A stretch of 64,000 nucleotides of DNA from Pseudoflavonifractor gallinarum (GCF_014982855.1 NZ_JADCKF010000005.1:142609-206608); one strand, 5' to 3'. Shown: positions 7,037 to 15,436, counted from the first letter of the stretch. The notes: generated by a model not told the origin, from the sequence alone. Translations and numbers: made by a program.

Positions 7037-8784
7037 GCCTCGTCGCCTCCTTTCTCCGCAGAGACACGCCAGGCAGCGGCTCCCTCGGCAGCCCGCCACA
7101 GTTTTTCATAGGCGGGGCAAGTCTTTCGCAAGGTATCGTGGCGGCCAATCCCTGCCACATTGCCCTGATCCAGCACCACGATCTGATCGGCACCTGCAAT
7201 GGACTGAAGCCGGTGGGCGATGACGATGACCGTCTTGCCCCGGATCACCTCGGCAATGGCGGCGTTCATTTTCTCCTCATTCTCCGGGTCCAAAAAAGCG
7301 GTGGCCTCATCCAGCACCACGATGGGAGCGTCCTTCAAAATCGCCCGGGCCAGGGCGATCCGCTGCCGCTCCCCGCCGGAAAGCCCTTTGCCGCCATCGC
7401 CGGCCATGGTATAGATTCCTTTTTCCAGCCGTTTCAGAAACTCTCCGCATTGAGCCCGTTCCGCCGCCGCCAGCACCTCCTCGTCGGTGGCGCCGGGTCT
7501 TCCCAGCCGGATGTTCTCCAACAGGCTGGTGTTGAACAGGAACTGCTCCTGCGCGACGAAGGAGATCTGCTCATTCAGAGAGGCGAGGGACATCTCTCGC
7601 AGGTCTTGCCCCCCCAGCGTGATGCGTCCGTCCGTCACATCGTAAAAGTGGACCAGCAGCTTGGCAAGGGTCGACTTCCCGCTGCCGGATTCTCCCACCA
7701 AAGCAGTGAGGCTCCCCTGTGGGACAGAGAAGGAGATGCCGTGGAGGACTTCGTCCTTTTCATAAGAAAACCGCACATTCTCAAAGCGGATCTGCAAATC
7801 GTTTCCGTTGAAATCCGTTTTTCCTTCTTTCAGGGGCGGAATATTGAACAGAGATTCCATTTGATCGATCTTGTAGCTCAGCTGGGGCAGCACCGACATA
7901 AAGTTCATGGCTCGGATCAGAGGCGGTCCCACGGAAAAAGACATGCACAATACCAGCGCGTAATCCGGCAAGGTGGAGGCGCCGGTGAGTACCAGATAGC
8001 CGCCGGCTGGCAGCAGCACCAGCGCCACGCAGGGCAAAATGCTGGTGTAGAGGGCCATCCACAGCCAGCAGGCCCGGAACCAATCCAGAGTAAAATCACG
8101 GTAGTTTTTTACATCGGTCTCAAAGCGGTGATAGGACTCTCCGTCCCGGTTGAAGACTTTCACGACTTCCATGCCGTTGATGTACTCCACGATGGTGTTG
8201 TTCATTTTCTGCCCGGCGGCGTAGTAGTCTCCCATCTTGCTCATGCCGGAGCGGTACATCATGCCCATGGCCAGCACGCCCAGCGGAAGGGAGCAGAGGG
8301 AAAGCAGACCCAGCTTCCAGTCCGTGAGGAACATGGCCGCAAATACCACCACCGGCACCGCCAGATTGGACAGCCCTTCCGGCAGGGCGTGGGCCAGCAG
8401 AAGTTCCATGCTCTCAATGTCGTCAATGAACATCTTCTTCCAGACTCCAACGCCCTTCTCCTGGATCGCGCCCAGGGGCTGCTTTTCCAGCTTGCTCTGG
8501 AGATGGAGCCGGAGGTTTTCCAAAGTATGATAGGCGGAGCGATGAGACAGAGCCAGCCCCTCCACATAGAGAAGGCCGTAGAGGACCATGCACAGAGCCA
8601 TGGCCCCGGCGTTGAACAGGGTTTCCTCCAATGTGAGACTGCCCCCAGTCAGCAGGGGCCGCAGCAGGCGGTAGAGGAAGAAATAGGGCAGCACGCTCAT
8701 GGCCACGCCGGCCACCAGCACCAGAATGGAGGCGTAGGTGGTCTTCCGGTGGCGCCCAGTGTAGCGCAGGACTTTTTGAAACAC
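7033..8784 (-). CDS. ABC exporter-fold transporter subunit, pair 1 first gene
   Basis: A 583-residue fused membrane/ATPase subunit with Walker A GESGSGKST, signature LSGGERQ and Walker B IVVLDEAT. The membrane domain contains the conserved IVEYINGMEVVKVFN coupling-helix segment seen in all first subunits of this window. AAAGGAG precedes the ATG, and a GTTAGC palindrome lies 17 bases upstream of it, so expression should be metal-repressed. A terminator separates it from the upstream tetR-like gene on the same strand. Substrate is unknown; import of a metallophore is inferred from regulation. Confidence 0.9.
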   Translation of the reverse strand: MFQKVLRYTGRHRKTTYASILVLVAGVAMSVLPYFFLYRLLRPLLTGGSLTLEETLFNAGAMALCMVLYGLLYVEGLALSHRSAYHTLENLRLHLQSKLEKQPLGAIQEKGVGVWKKMFIDDIESMELLLAHALPEGLSNLAVPVVVFAAMFLTDWKLGLLSLCSLPLGVLAMGMMYRSGMSKMGDYYAAGQKMNNTIVEYINGMEVVKVFNRDGESYHRFETDVKNYRDFTLDWFRACWLWMALYTSILPCVALVLLPAGGYLVLTGASTLPDYALVLCMSFSVGPPLIRAMNFMSVLPQLSYKIDQMESLFNIPPLKEGKTDFNGNDLQIRFENVRFSYEKDEVLHGISFSVPQGSLTALVGESGSGKSTLAKLLVHFYDVTDGRITLGGQDLREMSLASLNEQISFVAQEQFLFNTSLLENIRLGRPGATDEEVLAAAERAQCGEFLKRLEKGIYTMAGDGGKGLSGGERQRIALARAILKDAPIVVLDEATAFLDPENEEKMNAAIAEVIRGKTVIVIAHRLQSIAGADQIVVLDQGNVAGIGRHDTLRKTCPAYEKLWRAAEGAAAWRVSAEKGGDEA

Positions 8785-8800
8785 AGTATCACTCCTTTTG

Positions 8801-8816
8801 GTTAGTTATTGCTAAC
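8801..8816 (-). promoter_or_regulatory. DtxR-like operator before ABC pair 1
   Basis: Minus strand GTTAGCAATAACTAAC followed by CAAAAGGAG. It is identical in sequence and orientation relative to transcription to the operator at 10313 before the opposite ABC pair. Confidence 0.8.
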
Positions 8817-8827
8817 TTATTAGCGAG

Positions 8828-8847
8828 AAAAAAGCCTCCGGAGAGGC
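8828..8847 (-). terminator. Terminator of TetR gene 1
   Basis: Minus-strand GCCTC/GAGGC stem with a four-base loop followed by six T residues, five bases beyond the stop of the tetR-like gene. It separates regulator and ABC transcription. Confidence 0.75.
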
Positions 8848-8852
8848 GTTTT

Positions 8853-9473
8853 TCACCCCTTGGGGAATCCCAGGGCGGCGTACCAGTCAAAGAGACGGCA
8901 GACCAGAGTACAGTGGCGCTGGATCTCCGGCCAGGTGAAGTCGTGGATAAAGGGCTCGTAAATGGTGGTCCAGAAAGCGGACAGAACTACATGAAGTTCC
9001 TCTTGCGTCATATCCACCGTACATAACCCTCGGTGTCTGGCCTCAGCATAGTAGGTCCAGGTGCCTTCCGTCATTTTCTCCACCCAGTCGTGCTGAAAGT
9101 TGGCGTAGGCAGTACCCTCCGCTCCGGTAAGCAGCAGAACAAAGCCATCCCGCCGCTCATTGAGAAAGCGGAACCACCACAGCATATATTCCTCATCCAT
9201 ATACCACGCCCGGATCAGGTCTTCATCGGAGAGAGCAGATGCCGGTACCGCTGTCCGCTCCTCATAAACAGCATCCAAATCCGCCACCGTATCCGCCACC
9301 ACAGCGCGAAACAGTTCCTCTTTTCCGGCGTAACGCTTATAAAGGGCGCCGGTTGTCACCCCAGCCCGCTGGCAGATGGATTTCAGGGAAGCCTTCTCAA
9401 AGCCCAGCGTCCGGAACTCCTCTTTGGCGCTGTCCATGATCCGAGGGTCAATGGAAGTATCCGGTTTTGCCAT
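8853..9473 (-). CDS. TetR-family regulator 1
   Basis: The 206-residue protein has an N-terminal TetR helix-turn-helix (KASLKSICQRAGVTTGALYKRY, about 28-49) and a divergent all-helical ligand domain with many aromatic residues. ATG 9473 is preceded by GGGAGG; the longer frame crosses the likely operator and is rejected. It is divergent from a second TetR gene and lies upstream of ABC pair 1 on the same strand. That suggests it senses the transported compound or an analogue. A palindrome GATAATCCGATTATC upstream is its probable autoregulatory site. Confidence 0.88.
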   Translation of the reverse strand: MAKPDTSIDPRIMDSAKEEFRTLGFEKASLKSICQRAGVTTGALYKRYAGKEELFRAVVADTVADLDAVYEERTAVPASALSDEDLIRAWYMDEEYMLWWFRFLNERRDGFVLLLTGAEGTAYANFQHDWVEKMTEGTWTYYAEARHRGLCTVDMTQEELHVVLSAFWTTIYEPFIHDFTWPEIQRHCTLVCRLFDWYAALGFPKG

Positions 9474-9492
9474 AACATCCCTCCCAACGAAT

Positions 9493-9522
9493 GATAATTT
9501 GATTACCGATAATCCGATTATC
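9493..9522 (-). promoter_or_regulatory. Candidate operator of TetR 1
   Basis: Perfect palindrome GATAAT-CCG-ATTATC (9508-9522) preceded by an imperfect copy, GATAATTTGATTACC (9493-9507). The 15-base repeat spacing and position just upstream of the TetR 1 start fit autoregulation. The assignment to this protein is inferred from adjacency. Confidence 0.65.
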
Positions 9523-9592
9523 AATATAGCATCCCTTTCTATCCCTGTCAAGGGGAAATCCTCTCTTGACAAACTCGCTTTTTGGCTGTATA

Positions 9593-9624
9593 TTCAAAAC
9601 ATCGTTTTGAAACACTGTTTTGAA
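9593..9624 (+). promoter_or_regulatory. Candidate operator of TetR 2
   Basis: Palindrome TTCAAAACATCGTTTTGAA (9593-9611) is followed by a second, overlapping imperfect palindrome whose right half is GTTTTGAA (9617-9624). The tandem site ends 15 bases before the TetR 2 start codon, so autoregulation is likely. Confidence 0.65.
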
Positions 9625-9639
9625 TTGCGAGGCGATACC

Positions 9640-10269
9640 ATGGCAAAGCAGATCGAAGGGGTCTATGAAAATGTGCTTCGCTGCGCCCGTCAGGAATTTT
9701 TGGAAAAAGGTTTTGCTCTGGCCTCCCTGCGGGATATCGCCAAGGCGGCGGGAACCAGCACCGGCTCCATCTATACCCGTTTTACCGACAAGGCGGGATT
9801 GTTCCGGGCCCTGGTGGAGCCTGCTGCCGGAGAGCTGAAGCGCCGTTTTTTGGAGATTCAGGAGTCTTTTCACCGGTTTGACGGCCAAACCCAGCAGGAG
9901 GAAATGGGGCGTTACACTGCCCATGCCCAGGAGGGACTGTTTGATTACATCTATGAGCACCTGCCGGAGTTTGAACTGCTGCTCCTCCGGGGCGCTGGGA
10001 CGGAATATGCCCACTATATTGACGAGTTGGTGGAGATCGAAGTCAGTTACACCTACAAATACATGGAGGTCATCGGCTGTGAGAGCGTCCGCTCCGGTCA
10101 GGTCACCGAGGACTTGATCCATATCGTTACCACCGCCTACTTCAACGGAATGTTTGAGCCGGTGCGGCACCGCATGGATAAGGCCCGGGCGCTCCACTAT
10201 ATCCGCCAGCTCAACCGCTATCACATGGCAGGATTTGAGACGATCTTTCATCCTGAAAACTTCCGGTAG
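9640..10269 (+). CDS. TetR-family regulator 2
   Basis: This 209-residue protein shares the TetR N-terminal DNA-binding domain (LASLRDIAKAAGTSTGSIYTRF, about 27-48), then a ligand-binding domain unlike that of TetR 1 except for general length and a late aromatic MFEP/YEPF motif. ATG 9640 follows GAGG with suitable spacing; the upstream in-frame extension runs through TetR 1 and is rejected. Its gene ends in a terminator, followed by an operator and ABC pair 2, mirroring the opposite side. It probably controls itself and perhaps the adjacent transporters. Confidence 0.88.
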   Translation: MAKQIEGVYENVLRCARQEFLEKGFALASLRDIAKAAGTSTGSIYTRFTDKAGLFRALVEPAAGELKRRFLEIQESFHRFDGQTQQEEMGRYTAHAQEGLFDYIYEHLPEFELLLLRGAGTEYAHYIDELVEIEVSYTYKYMEVIGCESVRSGQVTEDLIHIVTTAYFNGMFEPVRHRMDKARALHYIRQLNRYHMAGFETIFHPENFR

Positions 10270-10272
10270 TGC

Positions 10273-10299
10273 AAAAGGCCGCTTTCCCGGCGGCCTTTT
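10273..10299 (+). terminator. Terminator of TetR gene 2
   Basis: Perfect nine-base stem AAAAGGCCG/CGGCCTTTT around a nine-base loop, immediately after the TetR 2 stop codon. Confidence 0.85.
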
Positions 10300-10312
10300 C
10301 ATAGAACCAAAG

Positions 10313-10328
10313 GTTAGCAATAACTAAC
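10313..10328 (+). promoter_or_regulatory. DtxR-like operator before ABC pair 2
   Basis: GTTAGCAATAACTAAC followed by TAAAGGAGG, 17 bases before the ABC start codon. It is the mirror image of the site at 8801. Confidence 0.8.
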
Positions 10329-10344
10329 TAAAGGAGGCTTATTT

Positions 10345-12090
10345 ATGCAGAAAACGCAAAGCCCGCTGCTGCGGCTGTGGCAGCTGGGCAGGGAACATCA
10401 CGGCGGCCTGATTGCCGCCATCTTCTGCGCGGTGGCGGGTGTCCTGCTGGGGCTGCTGCCGTATCTCTCAGCGGGGCACATTCTGGTGGCGCTTTTGACC
10501 GGGCAGCGGGACTGGAACTTCTATCTTCTGTGGTGTATGGTGGCCCTGGGGGGCTATCTGGCCAAAACCCTGCTTTACAATCTGGCACTTTCCCTCTCCC
10601 ACAAAGCCACCTTCCAGATCCTGCGGGACATCCGGAAGATGGTTCTGTCCAAAATGCCTCGCTTACCCTTGGGAGATATTCTGGATACCTCCAGCGGACG
10701 GCTCAAACAAATCGTGGTAGATCAGGTGGAGAGTATGGAGACGACGCTGGCTCACCTGCTGCCGGAGATGACCTCCAATCTGCTGGCGCCGGTATGCGTT
10801 CTCGTGTATCTATTTACGCTGGACTGGCGTATGGCATTGCTGAGTCTGGTGTCCATTCCTGTGGGCATGGCTTTTATGATGGCCATCATGGGCAGCTATG
10901 GCAAGGACTATCAGGGTGCGGTGGAGACGACCCAGGCTATGAACGAGACCATTGTGGAGTACATCGGCGGCATTGAGGTCATCAAGGCCTTCAATCAGGG
11001 AAAGAACTCCTATGAGAAGTTCTCCTCCCGGGTACGGGCCAATGCTGCCTACTACTACAACTGGATGAAGAAATGCCAGTTCGGAATGGCGCTGGCCTAT
11101 GCCATCGCTCCCACCACGCTTATCACGGTGCTGCCTGTGGGCTGGAGCTTCTACACGGACGGCAGCTTGTCCGCAGAGGTATTTCTCACCACCATCATCC
11201 TGTCCATGAGCATTGTGGGACCTCTCATTGCCGCCATGGGCTTTGTGGATAATCTTGCCAAGGTGGGTACCATCGTAGGTTCGGTGGACGAGATCCTCCT
11301 GAAGCCGGAGCAGGATCACGGAACACAGCCGGCACAGCTGGGAAGACCGGATATCGCCTTGGATCATGTCTCCTTTGGGTATGCCCAGGACAAGGAGATC
11401 CTCCACAACATCTCCCTCACCATTCCGGCCGGCAGCCTCACCGCTTTGGTTGGACCCTCCGGTTCGGGCAAGTCCACCATCGCCAAGCTCATCGCCGGTT
11501 TCTGGGATGTGACCGAGGGCCGCATTACCCTGGGCGGCGTGGAGGAAAGCCGTATCCCGCTGGAACAACTCTACGACCAAGTGGCCTTTGTTTCTCAGGA
11601 CAATTACCTCTTTGACGATACCATCCGGGAAAATATCCGTATGGGACGGGTAAATGCCACGGATCAAGAAGTAGAACAAGTCGCCAAAGCCGCCGGATGC
11701 GACGGTTTCATCCGCCAGTTGGATCATGGCTATGACACCCGGGTGGGCGGCGGAGGCGCCCATCTCTCCGGAGGAGAGCGGCAGCGTATCGCTATCGCCC
11801 GGGCCATGCTGAAAAACGCCCCCGTGGTGATTCTGGACGAGGCCACCGCCTACATTGATCCGGAGAATGAAGCAGTGGTCCAGCGGGCAGTGGCAAAACT
11901 GGTGGAAGGCAAGACGGTCATCGTCATTGCCCACCGCCTGTCCACCATCACCGGCGCAGATCAGATCGTGGTGGTGAAGGACGGAAGCATCGAGGCACAG
12001 GGCAGACATGAAGAACTGTTGCGCCATTGCCCGTTGTACGCCGATCTGTGGCAGGCTCACATGGGTGTAAAGGAGGGAGAAACGGTATGA
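10345..12090 (+). CDS. ABC exporter-fold transporter subunit, pair 2 first gene
   Basis: A 581-residue membrane/ATPase fusion: hydrophobic segments over the first 300 residues, then Walker A GPSGSGKST, signature LSGGERQ and Walker B VVILDEATA. The membrane domain has IVEYIGGIEVIKAFNQG, the same coupling segment as in the first subunits of pairs 1 and 3. AAAGGAGG precedes the ATG. Its stop overlaps the next gene's ATG. With its partner it should form a heterodimer resembling the YbtPQ/IrtAB siderophore importers; the repressible operator upstream supports a metal-scarcity role. Confidence 0.9.
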   Translation: MQKTQSPLLRLWQLGREHHGGLIAAIFCAVAGVLLGLLPYLSAGHILVALLTGQRDWNFYLLWCMVALGGYLAKTLLYNLALSLSHKATFQILRDIRKMVLSKMPRLPLGDILDTSSGRLKQIVVDQVESMETTLAHLLPEMTSNLLAPVCVLVYLFTLDWRMALLSLVSIPVGMAFMMAIMGSYGKDYQGAVETTQAMNETIVEYIGGIEVIKAFNQGKNSYEKFSSRVRANAAYYYNWMKKCQFGMALAYAIAPTTLITVLPVGWSFYTDGSLSAEVFLTTIILSMSIVGPLIAAMGFVDNLAKVGTIVGSVDEILLKPEQDHGTQPAQLGRPDIALDHVSFGYAQDKEILHNISLTIPAGSLTALVGPSGSGKSTIAKLIAGFWDVTEGRITLGGVEESRIPLEQLYDQVAFVSQDNYLFDDTIRENIRMGRVNATDQEVEQVAKAAGCDGFIRQLDHGYDTRVGGGGAHLSGGERQRIAIARAMLKNAPVVILDEATAYIDPENEAVVQRAVAKLVEGKTVIVIAHRLSTITGADQIVVVKDGSIEAQGRHEELLRHCPLYADLWQAHMGVKEGETV

Positions 12091-13817
12091 TCGAGACATT
12101 CAGAGGTATCTGGCGGTTTGCCGGTGAGGAACAGCGCAACATCCGGCGCTCGGTGATCGCTTGCTTTTTCAACGCGGTGTTCCATATGTTTGAGATCGCC
12201 GCCATTTACTACACCATCCTGGCTCTGCTGGATGGAAAAACCGGCCATGCCACGGCGTGGCAGGCGCTGGGTCTGTTGGCAGTCAGTATTCTGGGCAGCG
12301 CCGTGACCAAGTATTTCTCCCAACTCCAGCAGACCCACGCCGGGTACTTCATGGCGGCCAATAAGCGCGTGGCCATCGGGCAGCGGATGAAATCCGTCCC
12401 CATGGGCTACTTCAACGACAACAGCCTGGGAGAGCTCACCGGGGTCTGCACCACTGTACTGGACAATGTGGAGACTGTGGCCCCCATGGTGTTGGTGACC
12501 ATGCTGGGCGGGATGCTCAACGCTCTGGTCTTTACGGTGATGATCCTGATTTTTGACTGGCGGATCGGTCTCATTGTGGTGGCGGCCACAGCAGTTTATT
12601 TGTTCATCACCTCGGCCATGGAGCAAAAATCCGCCGCCCTCGCCCCGCACCGTCAGAAATCCGAGGCCAAGTTGGTGGAGGCGGTGCTGGAGTATGTGCA
12701 GGGCATGAGCGTGGTGAAGTCCTTCAACCTCACCGGACGGGGTGACCGCACCTTGCAGGAAGCACTGGAATACAACTGCCGCAGCAACCTGAACATCGAA
12801 AAGATGTTCACCCCTTATATTATGGCGCAGGGGATCGCGCTCCAGCTGGGAAGCGTGGCCATGATGCTTGCGGCGGTATGGTTCTATCTCTCCGGAACGA
12901 TGATTCTGGCCAACGCTCTGATGGTGGTCATCATGTCCTTCCTGGTCTTTGCTCAGATCTCCTCGGCGGGCAGCGGCATGTCCCTGCTGCGTATCGTCAG
13001 CAGCTGCATGGCCCATGCCGATGAGACGGACGCCATGCCCCAGCTGGCAGAGACCGGTCGGGCCGGCACGCCCAGGGAGCACAGCATTACCTTCGACCAT
13101 GTTTCGTTCTCTTATGACCAGCGGCCTATCCTGCGGGATGTATCCTTCGCCATCCCGGACAGGACCACCACCGCCATCGTGGGCCCCAGCGGTTCCGGGA
13201 AAACCACACTGTGTAATCTCATCGCCCGGTTCTGGGATGTGGAGAGCGGCGCCGTCCTGGTGGGCGGTCAGAATGTGAAGGACTATACCCTGGAGGGCCT
13301 GATGGATCAGATCTCCATGGTATTCCAGAAGGTCTATCTCTTTGCCGACACGGTGGAAAACAACATCAAGTTTGGATGCCCGGGCGCCACCCACGAGGAG
13401 GTGGTGGCCGCGGCGAAGAAGGCCTGTTGCCACGACTTCATTCTCACCCTGCCCCAAGGCTACGACACCGTCATCGGCGAGGGTGGTTCCAGCCTTTCCG
13501 GCGGCGAGAAGCAGCGCATCTCCATTGCCCGGGCGATCCTGAAGGATGCTCCCATCGTGATTCTGGATGAAGCCACCGCCAATGTAGACCCGGAGAATGA
13601 GGACCGGCTGCAAAAGGCCATCGAAGCCCTGACTCGGAACAAGACCATCCTGATGATCGCTCACCGGCTGAAGACGGTCCGCAACGCCGACCAGATCCTG
13701 GTGCTGGACGGCGGACAGATCGTTCAGCGGGGCACCCACAGCCAGCTCATGGCCCAGGAGGGCTTGTATCAAGCGTTCGTATCTGGCCGTAAAGAGTCCG
13801 GTCAGTGGAAGCTCTAA
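12087..13817 (+). CDS. ABC exporter-fold transporter subunit, pair 2 second gene
   Basis: A 576-residue partner subunit. The ATG overlaps the upstream stop (ATGA), after AGGAGGG. The ATPase domain carries Walker A GPSGSGKTT, signature LSGGEKQ and Walker B IVILDEAT, with the H-loop IAHRL following. The membrane part contains EYVQGMSVVKSFN. It resembles the second subunits of pairs 1 and 3 more than its own partner, consistent with old duplication of whole two-gene cassettes. The C-terminus is short and Trp-containing (GQWKL). A strong terminator follows. Confidence 0.9.
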   Translation: MIETFRGIWRFAGEEQRNIRRSVIACFFNAVFHMFEIAAIYYTILALLDGKTGHATAWQALGLLAVSILGSAVTKYFSQLQQTHAGYFMAANKRVAIGQRMKSVPMGYFNDNSLGELTGVCTTVLDNVETVAPMVLVTMLGGMLNALVFTVMILIFDWRIGLIVVAATAVYLFITSAMEQKSAALAPHRQKSEAKLVEAVLEYVQGMSVVKSFNLTGRGDRTLQEALEYNCRSNLNIEKMFTPYIMAQGIALQLGSVAMMLAAVWFYLSGTMILANALMVVIMSFLVFAQISSAGSGMSLLRIVSSCMAHADETDAMPQLAETGRAGTPREHSITFDHVSFSYDQRPILRDVSFAIPDRTTTAIVGPSGSGKTTLCNLIARFWDVESGAVLVGGQNVKDYTLEGLMDQISMVFQKVYLFADTVENNIKFGCPGATHEEVVAAAKKACCHDFILTLPQGYDTVIGEGGSSLSGGEKQRISIARAILKDAPIVILDEATANVDPENEDRLQKAIEALTRNKTILMIAHRLKTVRNADQILVLDGGQIVQRGTHSQLMAQEGLYQAFVSGRKESGQWKL

Positions 13818-13849
13818 GAGGAGGAGCGCCTAAACCATCATGAAAAGAG

Positions 13850-13886
13850 GAGTGCCGCCACCGGATACATTCCGGTGGCGGCACTC
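13850..13886 (+). terminator. Terminator of ABC pair 2
   Basis: Perfect 16-base GC-rich stem (13850-13865 with 13871-13886) and five-base loop, followed by TTGTTGTG. Confidence 0.85.
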
Positions 13887-13945
13887 TTGTTGTGTCCGGG
13901 AGATTGCGCTTGAAGGGGCAATTGATACTGAAAATGGAAAATCAC

Positions 13946-13974
13946 TTGACTGGTTAGCGATTGCTAACTATAAT
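13946..13974 (+). promoter_or_regulatory. Promoter whose spacer is the DtxR-like operator
   Basis: TTGACT (13946-13951) and TATAAT (13969-13974) are exactly 17 bases apart. The spacer is G followed by the perfect palindrome GTTAGCGATTGCTAAC (13953-13968). A bound repressor would directly block polymerase. It serves the methyltransferase operon starting at 14010. Confidence 0.9.
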
Positions 13975-14009
13975 CAAGCGTGGAGTACCGTGTCTTTTGA
14001 GGAGGGCCT

Positions 14010-14867
14010 ATGGAGAAGTACAAGGTCCAGAAGGACTCCGTGCAGGAGACGCTCATCATCCCGCTGTATGGCCGGCGGCTCTGCTCGCGGCGGTTCCCCG
14101 GACTTTATCAGGATGCCACGGCGGCCATGCTGATGGAGAAGGTGGACTACGACTTCTCCCCTTTGGAGCGGCAGGCAAACGGTCTGATGCAGACCTTCGG
14201 CGCGCTGGAGGTCGCCATGCGCCAGAATGACCTCGCCTGGGAGGTGCGGGACTATCTGAATGCCCATCCCAGAGCGGCCGTCATCAATCTGGGCTGCGGT
14301 CTGGACAACACCGGGCGGGCCTGTGACAACGGCCGGTGCAGCATCTGGAACATCGACCTGCCGGATGTGATCGAGCTGCGGGATCGCCTACTTCCTCCCG
14401 GAGAGCGGGAGAAAAATCTGGCCTTTGATCTGAAAGACCCGCGCTGGATGGATGCTGTCCGCGCAGATCCTGGGGATGGGACGGTGCTGTTTGCCGCCGG
14501 GGTCTTCTACTACTTCACGACGGAAGAGGTCAAAGCTCTGGCCACAGGCATCGCAAGACGGTTCCCAGGAGGGCGGCTGGTCTTTGACGCGGCCGGGCAA
14601 ACGGCCGTTCGGCTGATGCTGAAAACCTGGGTGAAGCAGGCGGGCATCCGGGATGTGGGCGCCTATTTTTCCGTCAAGGATGCCAAGGGGGATCTGGAGC
14701 CATGGTCGCCGCTGTTTTCTGTTTCCAGCCGGGGCTATATGCTGGGCTATCAATCGCTTCATGATCCGGCGGTTCGGCCCGTCCACCGGCTGCTGGCGAA
14801 GCTGGCCGACGGACCGATGCACCTGCAGATCGTCCGGATCGACTTTGCAGAATACAGTCACGATTAG
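14010..14867 (+). CDS. LCM/TcmP-type SAM methyltransferase A
   Basis: The 285-residue protein matches the leucine carboxyl methyltransferase-like family (PF04072; TcmP-type O-methyltransferases). It has an N-terminal helical region with TLIIPLYGRRL, motif I VINLGCGLDNTG (about 91-102), the IWNIDLPDVIELR strand-2 segment and a later FAAGVFYYF. Members methylate carboxyl or hydroxyl groups on small molecules or proteins; the substrate is unknown. GGAGGG precedes the ATG. It heads an operator-controlled operon running to 17853 that includes a related enzyme at 17029, suggesting two O-methylations in one pathway. Confidence 0.85.
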   Translation: MEKYKVQKDSVQETLIIPLYGRRLCSRRFPGLYQDATAAMLMEKVDYDFSPLERQANGLMQTFGALEVAMRQNDLAWEVRDYLNAHPRAAVINLGCGLDNTGRACDNGRCSIWNIDLPDVIELRDRLLPPGEREKNLAFDLKDPRWMDAVRADPGDGTVLFAAGVFYYFTTEEVKALATGIARRFPGGRLVFDAAGQTAVRLMLKTWVKQAGIRDVGAYFSVKDAKGDLEPWSPLFSVSSRGYMLGYQSLHDPAVRPVHRLLAKLADGPMHLQIVRIDFAEYSHD

Positions 14868-14880
14868 ATTGGAGAAGATT

Positions 14881-14979
14881 ATGCCCATTGAACTATGGCA
14901 AGGGCTGCTGATTCCCTTTGCGGGGACAACGCTGGGTGTGGCATGTGTCTTGTTTATAAGGAGGCGAAGATTAGTATGA
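14881..14979 (+). pseudogene. ZIP metal transporter, N-terminal fragment
   Basis: A 32-codon frame starts MPIELWQGLLIPFAG and continues TTLGVACVLF, the first membrane helix typical of bacterial ZIP (ZupT-like) transporters, then ends in RRRRLV-stop. The matching C-terminal part of a ZIP protein lies at 15222-15436, with about 160 expected residues missing between. The frame overlaps the next start (ATGA), so it is still translated as a coupled leader, but it cannot be a transporter. Confidence 0.72.
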
Positions 14980-15200
14980 AAAGATTGATTAAAGGTGGAT
15001 TTTTGACATTAAGTGGTGTTATTGGAGTTATAGGAACGATGATGGTCGCAATGCAAAATCCGTCAAGTGCGTGGGAAACACCACCCGGAAGAATGGTAAC
15101 AAGTATTTTGGAAAACGAGATGTTAATCCCTGCGATTTTGTTTCTTCTCCTTTTAGTTTCTGGATTATATATTCTCCTGACAGAAAACAAAGCAGATTAA
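14976..15200 (+). CDS. Small two-span membrane protein, unknown function
   Basis: A 74-residue protein with hydrophobic spans at about 10-26 and 50-67 and a central conserved WETPPGRM. AAGGAGGCG precedes the ATG, which overlaps the ZIP fragment's stop. Codons are markedly AT-rich compared with neighbours, suggesting acquisition from elsewhere. It interrupts the ZIP gene. A decayed homologue lies at 3767-3901, also following a ZIP N-terminal remnant, so the pairing is not accidental. I do not recognise a family. Confidence 0.65.
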   Translation: MKRLIKGGFLTLSGVIGVIGTMMVAMQNPSSAWETPPGRMVTSILENEMLIPAILFLLLLVSGLYILLTENKAD

Positions 15201-15221
15201 TAAATTTTCGTTTAATAGTAG

Positions 15222-15436
15222 AACCGATGGGCACAATCCTGACGGTTCTTCTGGCGGGGATTTTGGTTCCGGTACTGCCTTACGCCCTGAGCTTTGCCGC
15301 CGGAGCGATGGTCTATGTGGTAGTAGAGGAATTGATCCCGGAGATGTCAGTGGGAAAGCACTCCAATATAGGGACTATTCTGTTTGCAGTCGGTTTTACC
15401 CTCATGATGACGCTGGATGTGGCGCTGGGTGCTTGA
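15222..15436 (+). pseudogene. ZIP metal transporter, C-terminal fragment
   Basis: An open stretch with no good start begins VEPMGTILTVLLAG and contains YVVVEELIPE and HSNIGTILFAVGF, then LDVALGA-stop. ZIP proteins end in just this way: a VEP motif, a glutamate-containing helix with EELIPE, and a HSNxGT turn before the last helix. With the fragment at 14881 it represents one ZIP gene whose middle was lost or replaced. The next methyltransferase starts 18 bases after its stop. Confidence 0.75.

Noticed and set aside
9376..9639. 88-codon N-terminal extension of TetR 2
   Set aside because: It runs across the opposite TetR 1 gene and both operators; the domain starts right after ATG 9640.
12057..13772. 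Long minus-strand frame of 571 codons opposite ABC pair 2, with similar ones opposite the other ABC genes
   Set aside because: Composition is rich in His, Gln and Gly with no domain, and it mirrors a clearly coding plus strand with Walker and signature motifs; an antisense shadow of GC-rich codons.
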